A stretch of 59,461 nt of DNA from Vagococcus vulneris (GTDB lineage Bacteria; Bacillota; Bacilli; Lactobacillales; Vagococcaceae): assembly GCF_003950515.1 (NCBI RefSeq), contig NZ_NGJS01000012.1, positions 1 through 59,461 on the forward strand. The letters run 5' to 3'. Shown piece by piece: positions 27,201 to 35,467 of this stretch; the stretch's first letter is position 1; every line of letters starts with the position of its first letter. The translations under genes were made by a program, and so were the position numbers. A model generated the notes under the pieces. That model was given only the letters and a program-made list of their open reading frames with translations, had not been told where the DNA came from and searched no databases.

Positions 27201-27226
27201 ATTCAAAGTGTCATTCAATACCTTTC
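27189..27226. terminator. Terminator overlapping the lysR 3' end
   Basis: GAAAGGTATTGAAT (27189-27202) and ATTCAATACCTTTC (27213-27226) form a perfect 14-bp stem. The left arm is coding sequence for the last lysR codons. It separates convergent lysR and ywlG. Confidence 0.7.
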
Positions 27227-27236
27227 TTTGATTAAT

Positions 27237-27782
27237 TTAAATGTAGTTGGCTCTAGCACCACCGATTAGTTTTGGTCGTGAGCCGAGAGCAGTAACATGA
27301 GCTTCACCTAGCGTGTCTAAAATTGGCCGAATTGGAATTTGTACGTGTTTAATATGCATACCTATAGCTGTGTCACCGATATCAATACCAGCTTTTGCAG
27401 TGATATGTTCTAATTGAACGGGCTGATTCATAATCTTATGGGCAGCTGTAGCACAAGCACCTCCGGCTTTTAAAATAGGTACAACAGAAACAATATCATA
27501 AGGCTGTTCTTTAGCAGTTATCGATTCAACCGTCAGTGACCTATTAATGTGTTCACACCCTTGTACAGCTAAACGAATTCCACGTTCTGTTAGTAAGTTA
27601 TATAGCGTAGTGACAATTGTTTCGCCAATATCAGCGCTTGTAGCCTTACCGATATATTTGCCGATTATTTCGCTGGAACTGCAGCCGAGTACAAATATAT
27701 CACCTTCTTTAACATCGGCTTTCTTTAAAATATCCAATGTAATGGCTGTTAAATCGTCAATTAGTTGTTTGTCTGAAATCAT
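27237..27782 (-). CDS. ywlG: TIGR01440 family protein (YwlG-like)
   Basis: A 181-residue protein of the UPF0340/TIGR01440 family, function unknown. Conserved stretches include [19 protein letters not shown] and the central [10 protein letters not shown] and [15 protein letters not shown]. In Bacillus the gene lies with ywlC, glyA and upp; here those genes are 10 kb away at 37.4-40.4 kb, so the cluster has been split. It is transcribed alone on the minus strand, ending at a terminator shared with lysR. Confidence 0.88.
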   Translation of the reverse strand: MISDKQLIDDLTAITLDILKKADVKEGDIFVLGCSSSEIIGKYIGKATSADIGETIVTTLYNLLTERGIRLAVQGCEHINRSLTVESITAKEQPYDIVSVVPILKAGGACATAAHKIMNQPVQLEHITAKAGIDIGDTAIGMHIKHVQIPIRPILDTLGEAHVTALGSRPKLIGGARANYI

Positions 27783-28186
27783 AAATTATCCCATTCTTTC
27801 TGAAAATTTAATTATTTATTTTAGTATATCACAGTGTCAAGATAAGCAAAGCAGAGTAATATTATAATAATAAAATGCTCATTGATAATTATGCAGGTAA
27901 TAATAAAAAGAAAAAATATGATATACTTTATTAAATAAACAAAGTAATTTATAAGATTGAGGCAACTCTAATGAAATCAATAAACATAAGAGAAAAGAAT
28001 TAGAAAGTCAATTAAAAGTAAGGATTAAAAAGGATTATGTAAGCAATTAAAGATACATACACCCGAATCTAGAATGTTGAGAATCTAAGAGTTTTAGTGA
28101 AATCTGAGTGGTAGATTAATAGTAAAATATTTCTGAAGCCTGGCTAAAAGTGGTGAATTATAACAAATTATGGAGGTAATAAAATC
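27783..28186. other. 404-base gap with a probable decayed gene
   Basis: There is no intact ORF between ywlG and the dehydrogenase gene. About 27971-28150 shows scraps of coding-like sequence (see the pseudogene entry). The last 16 bases contain GGAGG for the next gene. No riboswitch or terminator was recognised. Confidence 0.5.
27971..28150 (+). pseudogene. Decayed remnant of an unidentified small gene
   Basis: One frame reads NEINKHKRKELESQLKVRIK followed by KDYVSN and a stop. A shift of frame then gives KDTYT, and a further one TPESRMLRI, before more stops. The amphipathic, Lys/Glu-rich text looks protein-like across three frames, as expected of an old pseudogene. No family was recognised, and chance open frames in AT-rich DNA cannot be excluded. 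Confidence 0.3.
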
Positions 28187-29140
28187 GTGAAAAAGATATT
28201 GGCTGTAGCAAAACATATCCCATTAAATCAAGTGACTGAATTGCAAAAGGAATTTTTAAATTATCAAGTGTCATACGCACAGGATTTAGAGACGGCAGAT
28301 TATCCGTCTATCGAAATTATGTACGGCTGGTCTGCATCTTTGGGAAAAAAATTGTTGAAATTAACTGATAGTCATCTAAAATGGATTCAAGCAGAGTCAG
28401 CTGGTGTAAATCAATTTGACCAAGCACTATTGGCTAAAAAAAACATCCTCCTTTCAAATGCTAGCGGTATTCATGGGCAGCAAATGAGTGAATCAATTTT
28501 AGGAATGATTTTCGCATATACTCGTCAGATTAGACAGAGTATTTTAAATCAAGAAGTGGCAGAATGGCAGCATGCATTGCCAACCACAGATTTAGCTGGT
28601 AAGCAAATTGTTATTTTGGGAACCGGACATATTGGTCAAGTATTAGCTAAAACATTAAGTGTGTTTGATGTTACAGTGACTGGTGTTAATCGAAGCGGTC
28701 AGAACTATGATTATTTTGATAGCATTATTAAACATGAAGAATTACCAAACAAGCTGAGTCAATTTGATATCCTCATATCACTTTTACCAGAAACGAATGA
28801 AACTTTAAACTTTTTTAACAGGGAATTTTTTAAGATGGTAAAAAAAGGTGTCATCTTTATAAACGCCGGCAGGGGTAGTGCTGTTGATGAATCGGTTTTA
28901 ATTGAGGCATGTCAAACAGGAATTGTCAGTTTTGCTGGGTTAGATGTTGTTAAGCACGAACCTCTTCCTAAAACAAGTGATTTATGGGAACAACCAAATA
29001 TTTTAATTATTCCTCACTTAGCAGGATCGACAGATCAATATTTTAACCGTTTATTTCCAATTTTTAAAGAAAATCTACAATTATTTGAACAAACTGGTGA
29101 CATTATTCGTAATAAAATAGATTTAACAAAAGGCTATTAA
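28187..29140 (+). CDS. D-isomer-specific 2-hydroxyacid dehydrogenase
   Basis: A 317-residue NAD(P)-dependent oxidoreductase of the 2-hydroxyacid dehydrogenase family. The Rossmann motif is ILGTGHIGQVLA. The catalytic residues are Arg near INAGRGSAVDE, Glu in KHEPLP and His in IIPHLAGSTD. The catalytic domain starts with a family-typical ESAGVNQFD. The exact substrate (phosphoglycerate, hydroxyisocaproate, glyoxylate/hydroxypyruvate) cannot be assigned. It uses a GTG start, with GGAGG ten bases upstream, and is a single gene between a decayed region and a strong terminator. Confidence 0.88.
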   Translation: MKKILAVAKHIPLNQVTELQKEFLNYQVSYAQDLETADYPSIEIMYGWSASLGKKLLKLTDSHLKWIQAESAGVNQFDQALLAKKNILLSNASGIHGQQMSESILGMIFAYTRQIRQSILNQEVAEWQHALPTTDLAGKQIVILGTGHIGQVLAKTLSVFDVTVTGVNRSGQNYDYFDSIIKHEELPNKLSQFDILISLLPETNETLNFFNREFFKMVKKGVIFINAGRGSAVDESVLIEACQTGIVSFAGLDVVKHEPLPKTSDLWEQPNILIIPHLAGSTDQYFNRLFPIFKENLQLFEQTGDIIRNKIDLTKGY

Positions 29141-29147
29141 TTAAATT

Positions 29148-29184
29148 AAAAACGGCTGACCATTTTTGGGTCAGCCGTTTTTTT
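29148..29184. terminator. Bidirectional terminator between dehydrogenase and lactonase
   Basis: AAAAACGGCTGACC (29148-29161) with GGTCAGCCGTTTTTTT (29169-29184). It overlaps the lactonase stop codon by two bases. Confidence 0.9.
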
Positions 29185-30202
29185 AGACGAATTTAACACA
29201 GACCACTTCGGGTGCGTAAACATCTTTTTGCAGTAACGTTAATTTTCCCGATTCAGTATCGCGACTGAATAATGTCAGATTATCACTGTTCTGGTTAGCG
29301 ACAACAATATGCGTCTCATCAGGACTTAAATTGAAATCACGAGGGAAATCACCTTCAACTGAAATATGCTGAATTAATGATAATTGTTCCCCTTGATTAT
29401 CTGTTTTGAAGACGGCAATAGAATTATGTCCACGATTTGAGACATAGACGAACTTTCCGTCTTTAGAGATACGAATGGCAGCTCCGCCGTTAAAATCATT
29501 GTAATCTTCGGGTAGTGTTGAGATAGCTTGCAACTGAGTAAAAGCACCAGTTGATTTATCATATCTTAGAACAAAAACATCGCTGGATAACTCGCCAAAA
29601 AGATAAGCAATTTCTTTATTCGGATGAAAAATAAGATGTCTTGGACCACAACCTGGTTGAGCGTTAAAAGAAGCAGCTTCAGTTAAATGACCATCATCAG
29701 ACACGTCATAAGTATAGACAGTATCATTGCCCAAATCACAGGCTGCCAGCCGATGATCAGGAGTTAAATCAATATAATGTGCATGCGGTCCATCTTGGTT
29801 TTCATGGGGGCCAGTTCCTTCGTGTTGAATTGTATCAGCTAATTCAATACCGCCATCTTTTAAAATACGGTAACTTTTTAAAATTCCTTGATGATAGTTG
29901 GCACCGTAAACCAATTGCCTCTTATTATCAACTGCAACGTAACATGGCGGTGCACCAACGGCTGTCACTTTATTAATAAAGGTCAAATTGCCGTCTGGAT
30001 TTCGTGTATAAGCTGAAATACCGCCTTTTTCACCATCCTTAGTCACGCTGTATAAATAATTGTCTGTTGTATCCAAATATGTTGGATTATCTTCTTTGAT
30101 CAATAATGATAAATTTTCTAATATCTGGTTGTTAAGGTCAATCGTATATATTCCTTGACTTTCTCTGCGTGTATAACTACCTAATAGTATTTTTTTAGTC
30201 AT
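29183..30202 (-). CDS. pgl: 6-phosphogluconolactonase (seven-bladed propeller type)
   Basis: A 339-residue beta-propeller lactonase of the YkgB/Pgl (lactonase, 7-bladed beta-propeller) family. It hydrolyses 6-phosphogluconolactone, the product of zwf. Repeated blades are seen as YVAVDNKRQLVYGANY, HYIDLTPDHRLAACDLGND, FHPNKEIAYLFGEL, ISKDGKFVYVSNRGHNS and LSPDETHIVVANQNSDN. The GPHENQDGPHAHYID segment lies in the family's active-site region. AAAGGGTG precedes the ATG. It is monocistronic and faces away from the IIA-like/AI-2E operon. Confidence 0.9.
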   Translation of the reverse strand: MTKKILLGSYTRRESQGIYTIDLNNQILENLSLLIKEDNPTYLDTTDNYLYSVTKDGEKGGISAYTRNPDGNLTFINKVTAVGAPPCYVAVDNKRQLVYGANYHQGILKSYRILKDGGIELADTIQHEGTGPHENQDGPHAHYIDLTPDHRLAACDLGNDTVYTYDVSDDGHLTEAASFNAQPGCGPRHLIFHPNKEIAYLFGELSSDVFVLRYDKSTGAFTQLQAISTLPEDYNDFNGGAAIRISKDGKFVYVSNRGHNSIAVFKTDNQGEQLSLIQHISVEGDFPRDFNLSPDETHIVVANQNSDNLTLFSRDTESGKLTLLQKDVYAPEVVCVKFV

Positions 30203-30395
30203 GTGAACACCCTTTCAGATTTGATTAAGTCGATTATAACATACTCATTTTTTTTATGAAAAGAAACCTATCTTAATAAAATTTTTCTGTTTTTAACTAA
30301 GCTGCCACTTTAAAGTAAAATACTAGTTCCAATAATGTTTTATGCTATAATGATGTGTAGTACGGTTAAAAAATATAATTACGAGGAGATACACC

Positions 30396-30749
30396 ATGAT
30401 TAAATCAGTTGTAAAAAATGTGGGCAATCAGGCTTTAAGTCCAGAAGATAATTTAGTTGTTTTATTTAATACTAACGCTACACCAAATCTATCTGAATTT
30501 TGTGTACTGCAAGAAGTAGAAGAAAATGCATCTTTTGATTTATCAATAGGTGATGCTATTTCTTTTGATGATCAAACATATACCATTAAATTTGTTGGTC
30601 CTTTAGCAAATCGAGACCTAAATGATTTATCACATACATCGATCTTCTTTCAAGAGGTACCTACTGATAATCAAATTGCTAATGCACTTTATGTTGAACC
30701 GCATAAAATGCCAATCATTTCAGAAGGTACAGTTATCACATTTTCATAG
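30396..30749 (+). CDS. Orphan PTS glucitol/sorbitol IIA-like protein
   Basis: A 117-residue protein matching the glucitol/sorbitol-specific IIA fold: NVGNQALSPEDNLVVLF at the N-terminus, TIKFVGPLANRDLNDLSHTS in the centre and a closing EGTVITFS. In the enteric enzyme the phosphorylated histidine sits in a segment like EYCFIHCHGEL. The aligned segment here is EFCVLQEVEEN, so the phosphorylatable His appears replaced by Gln. No IIB or IIC gene is nearby. It is followed after 15 bases by an AI-2E family permease, with which it is surely co-transcribed. A regulatory or non-PTS role is inferred. Confidence 0.8.
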   Translation: MIKSVVKNVGNQALSPEDNLVVLFNTNATPNLSEFCVLQEVEENASFDLSIGDAISFDDQTYTIKFVGPLANRDLNDLSHTSIFFQEVPTDNQIANALYVEPHKMPIISEGTVITFS

Positions 30750-30764
30750 TATGGAGGGAGTTTT

Positions 30765-31952
30765 ATGTCAGAACATGATAATCAATCGGGATTAAAAACA
30801 TGGTTTGATAAGTGGTTTCTAAACAATAAATTAGTCACAGGACTGCTAATTATCATTTTATCACTAATCACCATTATGCTTTTCCAGCAAGTATCTGGTT
30901 TGTTTAGACCGATTGCACAGTTTATCGGAATTGTCGGTTTGCCAATAGTGATATCTGGATTACTCTATTATTTACTTAATCCGATTGTGGATATTATGGA
31001 GCGTCGTGGCATACGTCGAATAATTACAATCACTATTCTTTTTGTTTTAATTATTGGTTTGATTACATGGGGCATTTTAATTTTAATTCCCAAAATAGAA
31101 AATCAAACACAAAGTTTTATTAAAAATTGGCCAGTCTATTGGCATACGATTGAAACTAAAGTATCAGAGATATTGAATATGCCGATATTTGATAAATACG
31201 GGGCATCGATTGAAAAATCTATTACTGATTTTACCGATTCAATCAGTAAATTAGCAAGTACAGCAGCTAAATCAATATCAGGTAATGCATTTAAAGGTAT
31301 CGGGAGTATTGTTGGTGCGGTTGCTAGCGTTGTCGTAACTATTGTGACGGTTCCGTTTATTCTGTTTTATCTACTAAAAGACGGGAAGAAATTAATGCCT
31401 TATACAACTCAGTTTCTTCCAACACGATTTAGAGAACCAACAAGCCGAATACTAAAAGATATCAATAATGTTCTATCTTCTTATGTTCGTGGGCAAGTTA
31501 CTGTGGCAATCGGTGTGGCACTTATTTTTATGATTGGACTTTCGATTATTGGAATGGATTATAGTGTGACGTTAGGAATCTTAGCTGGAGTGCTCAATCT
31601 GATACCGTTTTTAGGTTCAGCACTGGCGATGATACCAATTATTGTTCTTGCGATGGTCAGCGGACCTAAGATGCTGTTGGCTGTTATTGTAGTGTTTGTT
31701 ATCGAACAGACTCTTGAGGGGAAAGTTATTTCACCATTAGTTTTAGGCAATCAATTAAATGTTCATCCCCTAACTATTATATTTGTTTTATTAACGGCCG
31801 GAAAATTATTTGGTGTTGTTGGTGTCATCTTAGGAATACCAGGATATGCCGCAATTAAAGTCATCGTGATGCATACTTTTAGATGGTACCAAGAAGTATC
31901 TGGATTGTATGAACCTAAAGACTATATAAAATTAAAAGAATACGATAGTTAA
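30765..31952 (+). CDS. AI-2E family transporter (TerC/PerM-like permease)
   Basis: A 395-residue membrane protein of the AI-2E transporter family (PF01594), with two N-terminal helices, a mid-protein soluble segment and about five C-terminal helices. The signature region GVLNLIPFLGSALAMIPI and the VIEQTLEGKVISPLVLG motif are both present. Members include AI-2 exporters, Na+/H+ antiporters and permeases of unknown substrate, so function is not fixed. A GGAGGG site precedes the ATG. It forms an operon with the IIA-like gene and ends in a terminator. Confidence 0.88.
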   Translation: MSEHDNQSGLKTWFDKWFLNNKLVTGLLIIILSLITIMLFQQVSGLFRPIAQFIGIVGLPIVISGLLYYLLNPIVDIMERRGIRRIITITILFVLIIGLITWGILILIPKIENQTQSFIKNWPVYWHTIETKVSEILNMPIFDKYGASIEKSITDFTDSISKLASTAAKSISGNAFKGIGSIVGAVASVVVTIVTVPFILFYLLKDGKKLMPYTTQFLPTRFREPTSRILKDINNVLSSYVRGQVTVAIGVALIFMIGLSIIGMDYSVTLGILAGVLNLIPFLGSALAMIPIIVLAMVSGPKMLLAVIVVFVIEQTLEGKVISPLVLGNQLNVHPLTIIFVLLTAGKLFGVVGVILGIPGYAAIKVIVMHTFRWYQEVSGLYEPKDYIKLKEYDS

Positions 31953-31960
31953 TATTATCT

Positions 31961-31996
31961 AGGCAGATAATCCATGCGGTTATCTGTCTTTTTTGA
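31961..31996 (+). terminator. Intrinsic terminator after the AI-2E gene
   Basis: AGGCAGATAA (31961-31970) pairs with TTATCTGTCTT (31980-31990), followed by U. Confidence 0.8.
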
Positions 31997-32416
31997 TACT
32001 ATCAAATCAGACAAAGTATCTGTTGGATATGGTAAGTAACGCAGTCCATAATAATCTTTGTGTTGAAAGGTAGATATTAGAGATATGAGAAAATTTTTTC
32101 GAGACTAGTCCATCTGAATAATATTGAACTAGAGATTCGTTCAGCTAATGAATTTGTTATTTGTCTCTACAAGAAATTAATCTTTGTGAAATATTAAATT
32201 TATAGTGACCATCTGAAAGAAGATATTATTTCAAAATAAAAAATGCTAAAAGCCTTTAAATAATTTTGTTAATTGTTCGAAGTCTTTTTATCTTTTTAAA
32301 ATAATGTAAAGTAACAATAAGATAATTTACAACTTTTTTCAATAAACAACGAAATATTTACTTAATTTTTACGAGCAGGTGGTAAATTGAAGGTAATTAA
32401 AGGGAGGATAAAATTT
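31997..32416. other. 420-base non-coding stretch, probably decayed
   Basis: There is no intact ORF. Around 32110-32240 there are fragments such as LEIRSANEF in one frame and CEILNL and SDHLK in others, which could be a ruined ArsR-type helix-turn-helix; this is weak. The end holds AAAGGGAGG (32399-32407), the ribosome binding site of the broken ugpC. Together with the following 800 bases it forms a decayed locus. Confidence 0.35.
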
Positions 32417-32576
32417 ATGACAGTAATTGAATTGACAAATATTTCTAAATCATTTAATGGACAGAAAAAAGTACTAAATGATATCAGTTTATATGTAAAT
32501 CCAAAGGGATTTTTTCGTGCTAGTTGGTCTTTCAGGTTGTGGTAAGAGTACGCTGTTATGGACTGTGGCGGGAATA
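32417..32576 (+). pseudogene. ugpC: 5' fragment of a sugar/glycerol-3-phosphate ABC transporter ATPase
   Basis: It starts with ATG behind a good ribosome binding site and reads MTVIELTNISKSFNGQKKVL as in UgpC/MsmK-type importer ATPases. After KGFF the frame is lost at a run of six T (about 32510-32515). One base over, the text continues as VLVGLSGCGKSTLLWTVAGI, an intact Walker A. Homology stops near 32575; the signature, Walker B and C-terminal domain are absent. The next recognisable sequence belongs to the solute-binding gene. A deletion therefore removed the rest of ugpC and the permease genes. Confidence 0.8.
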
Positions 32577-33219
32577 TGACAAAATAGGAACACCGACAGA
32601 AGTCACATTTAATAATGAAAACATTATTCAGATGACGTAATGGGTGACAGACATGATTTAAGAAGAGACATTTGTCAATTACGGAACAAACGGTACTAAT
32701 ATGTCAGCTGGTTTCTTACGCGAAGAGCTCGCTATGTTTATTAATTCATCTGTAGTTGCTAAGCAGATTTTTGGTACTGCATATTTTGAGGTTGGCATCG
32801 GGTATTTACTTCATACTGAAGCAAAAGATAGCATCGGTGTAGCAATCGGTGGTGCAAGTGTATGGATTACAAAAAATAAAACGCAAGCTGAAGTTGATGG
32901 TGCGTGGGATTTCATGAAATACACAATAACGCCAAAAATTCAGGAGAAATGGCATTTAGACATGAGCTATTTCCAGTAAATACATTAGCTTATGAAGAAG
33001 ACGTCTAAAAACAGCTTATAAAAAAATCCGGCAATGAAACTGACTGCTGTTCAGTTGCATTCTACTGAAAATATTCTTGCAACATAAGGTGTATTGACTA
33101 ATGTGATTATAGACGCACGCCAAATTATTGAGGTAGATATGGACAGCATTTATAATGGAGACGATGAAAAAGAAACGATCAATCAAGTATCTAAAGATAT
33201 TAATCAAGTGTTGAAGTAA
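32577..33219 (+). pseudogene. ugpB: 3' fragment of an sn-glycerol-3-phosphate-binding lipoprotein
   Basis: The frame KIGTPTEVTFNNENIIQMT is cut by TAA stops at 32638 and 32659, then runs open from about 32701. The open part includes NYGTNGTN, FEVGIGYLL and AIGGASVWITKNKTQAEVDG, typical of UgpB. It ends early near 32977, where one missing T after SYF breaks the PVNTLAYEEDV continuation. A further stop and shift follow. The natural C-terminus DARQIIEVDMDSIYNGDD...QVLK ends at 33217-33219. At least four lesions plus loss of the N-terminal half and signal peptide mark it as an old pseudogene. Confidence 0.82.
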
Positions 33220-33254
33220 TCAAACCGTTCAAATGGTAAAATGGAGGGAAAATT

Positions 33255-33992
33255 TTGAAGATTTTCGCACATCGTGGCAGTAAAGGAACTCATCCGGAAA
33301 ATACTTTGGCAGCAATTGAAGAAGCTGTCAAAATAGGAAGCGATGGAATTGAAATTGATATTCATTTGTCAAAAGATCGAGAACTAATTGTCATTCATGA
33401 TGAGACGCTTAATCGGACAACTGATAAAAAGGGGGCTATTCATCAATTAAATTTAACTGAGATTAAGCAAGCTGATGCGGGTAGTTGGTTTTCAACAGAG
33501 TTTTTCTCTGAACCTATACCAACATTAAATGAGGTATGCGATTTATTAAATAGACTGAACTATCGAGGTGTTTTGAATATTGAATTAAAAACAGATATTT
33601 ATTCTTACGATGGAATTGAGACGATAGTTAATGAATTAATGAATGGGCAGTCACAACAATTTACGTTTATTTATTCAAGTTTTAATTTGGCAACTTTAGA
33701 AAGATTACACCAGATAGATAAAAAAACAGATAAAGCTTGGATTATGGAAGGACGACAAAGTGAGTTACAGCAGGCTCGTGCGACTGAATTTATTAATGCG
33801 ATTCATCCGCATTATTTCGCTGTAACGCATAACAAAACGCATATTGAAGCATGTGGGCAGCTGGTGAGACCATGGACTGTTAATAAACAGCGAACTATGA
33901 AAAGGCTGTTGATGGAAAAAATTGAAGGATTCCATACTGACTTTCCTAAAGAAGCTATTCACCTACGTAATAGTGTATTATCGATAAACTAA
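33255..33992 (+). CDS. Glycerophosphodiester phosphodiesterase
   Basis: Hydrolyses glycerophosphodiesters to glycerol-3-phosphate and an alcohol. 245 residues, cytosolic (no signal peptide), the UgpQ-like class. Active-site elements are intact: AHRGSKGTHPENTLAA at the N-terminus, GIEIDIHLSKD and IHDETLNRTTDKKG. It has a TTG start, eight bases behind GGAGGG. It was presumably the last gene of a ugp operon whose transporter genes are now ruined; it remains intact and may act on internal phospholipid breakdown products. Confidence 0.93.
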   Translation: MKIFAHRGSKGTHPENTLAAIEEAVKIGSDGIEIDIHLSKDRELIVIHDETLNRTTDKKGAIHQLNLTEIKQADAGSWFSTEFFSEPIPTLNEVCDLLNRLNYRGVLNIELKTDIYSYDGIETIVNELMNGQSQQFTFIYSSFNLATLERLHQIDKKTDKAWIMEGRQSELQQARATEFINAIHPHYFAVTHNKTHIEACGQLVRPWTVNKQRTMKRLLMEKIEGFHTDFPKEAIHLRNSVLSIN

Positions 33993-34046
33993 AAAAACCC
34001 ACTGACTAGTTTTGAGCAAACATTAGTCAGATGGATTTTTTTTATT
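33991..34046. terminator. Bidirectional terminator between GDPD and azoR
   Basis: CACTGACTA and TAGTCAG pair in a stem with flanking A7 and T8 runs; two mismatches at the base. Confidence 0.7.
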
Positions 34047-34656
34047 AAAAATTGATGCCGGCTTTGTGTGCCTCAGCCAATGCTTTTCCTAATATTTCGT
34101 CACGTTGTTCTGGATGATGATCAATGCCTTCGATATATAATTGTCCTTTGTCTGTTACACCGATAAAAGCAAAGATGTTTTCGATATATTGAGATGATGG
34201 ATCTTGACCATCGTACATACCGCCGCTTGATTGAATATGGAATAATTTTTTATTTTCAGTTAATGGAACAGGACCGGTTTCAGTGTATTTAAAAGTTTTA
34301 CCTGCGACATTAATGGTGTCTATCCAAGCTTTTAAACGTGTTGGAATGTTTAAGTTCCATAATGGGTTAGCAATAACAATTTTATCAGCTGCTAGAAATT
34401 GATCAGTTAATTCAGCAAAACGAGCCACTTTGGCTGATTGTTCTTCAGTTAACTCAATACCTTGTACTGCATTTGACCAACCGCTTAACATATCACCGTC
34501 AATTTCCGGTACATAATCATTATAGACATCTAAAATAGTAACAGTATCATCAGCATGGCTACTTCGGTATCCATCTAAGAAAGCTTCTAAAGCTTGTATT
34601 GATTTAGAATCTTTTGATGATAAAGGGTGTGACTTAATAACTAATACATTTGACAT
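34045..34656 (-). CDS. azoR: FMN-dependent NADH-azoreductase
   Basis: A 203-residue flavodoxin-fold quinone/azo reductase. The N-terminal FMN phosphate loop is IKSHPLSSKDSKS. The central NPLWNLNIPTRLKAWID and the HIQSSGGMYDG segment are typical of AzoR. It probably works as a dimer in the cytosol, reducing quinones by two electrons under thiol or quinone stress. GTGAGG precedes the ATG. The upstream region is very AT-rich with repeated AATTAATAA words, possible operator elements. It is divergent from tdk. Confidence 0.93.
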   Translation of the reverse strand: MSNVLVIKSHPLSSKDSKSIQALEAFLDGYRSSHADDTVTILDVYNDYVPEIDGDMLSGWSNAVQGIELTEEQSAKVARFAELTDQFLAADKIVIANPLWNLNIPTRLKAWIDTINVAGKTFKYTETGPVPLTENKKLFHIQSSGGMYDGQDPSSQYIENIFAFIGVTDKGQLYIEGIDHHPEQRDEILGKALAEAHKAGINF

Positions 34657-34837
34657 AATTCATTCCTCACTGTTAATTAATAATTTTTATACTTATAATT
34701 AATAAGTAATTAAACTATAACTTACAAAATTAAAAGAGTAAAGCGTTTCATCTTTTTATCCTTCATTTTACACGTCTTCTAGATGATTTTTTTTTTATTA
34801 TCAAGTATACTATCATAGAAGATACGGAGGTAGCAGG

Positions 34838-35449
34838 ATGGCGCAATTATTTTTTAAGTATGGAGCAATGAACAGCGGTAAAACAATTGAAATCTTAAAG
34901 GTCGCTCATAATTATGAAGAGCAGAATAAACATGTTGTCTTAATGACTAGTGGGATTGATACTAGAGATGAAATAGGTATCATTTCAAGCCGTATTGGTC
35001 TAAGGAGAGAGGCAATACCGATTTTTAGCGAAACAGATGTGTATAAGACTGTTCAAAGATTACCATTCAAACCATATTGTGTCTTGGTTGATGAATCGCA
35101 ATTTTTAGAAAAACATCATGTCATTGAGTTGGCACGCGTGGTTGATGAATTAGGTATTCCTGTTATGGCATTCGGTTTGAAGAATGATTTTAGAAATGAA
35201 TTATTTGAAGGCTCTAAATATTTATTATTATATGCTGATAAATTGGAAGAACTTAAAACGATCTGCTGGTTTTGTCATAAAAAGGCGACAATGAATCTGC
35301 GTATGAATAATAATCAGCCAGTTTATGATGGTGCCCAAATTCAAATTGGTGGCAATGAATCATATTTTCCAGTATGTCGTAAACATTATGTGAATCCCCC
35401 TTGTGGCGATACCAAAAAAACTGTTACACTAGGTGATGAGGAAAATTAA
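34838..35449 (+). CDS. tdk: Thymidine kinase
   Basis: Phosphorylates thymidine and deoxyuridine for pyrimidine salvage. 203 residues, type II family. P-loop GAMNSGKT at residues 9-16, catalytic Glu in LVDESQF, and structural zinc cysteines in CWFCHKKA and VCRKHY. The N-terminal MAQLFFKYG is typical. GGAGGTAGC precedes the ATG. It starts a run with prfA and prmC, 18 bases ahead of prfA, an order widely conserved in Bacilli. Confidence 0.96.
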   Translation: MAQLFFKYGAMNSGKTIEILKVAHNYEEQNKHVVLMTSGIDTRDEIGIISSRIGLRREAIPIFSETDVYKTVQRLPFKPYCVLVDESQFLEKHHVIELARVVDELGIPVMAFGLKNDFRNELFEGSKYLLLYADKLEELKTICWFCHKKATMNLRMNNNQPVYDGAQIQIGGNESYFPVCRKHYVNPPCGDTKKTVTLGDEEN

Positions 35450-35467
35450 AGGAGACGGAGAAAAAAT

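Noticed and set aside
30765-31952. AI-2E permease plus mtnN as evidence for an autoinducer-2 circuit
   Set aside because: No luxS or AI-2 receptor genes are present and the permease family has varied substrates.
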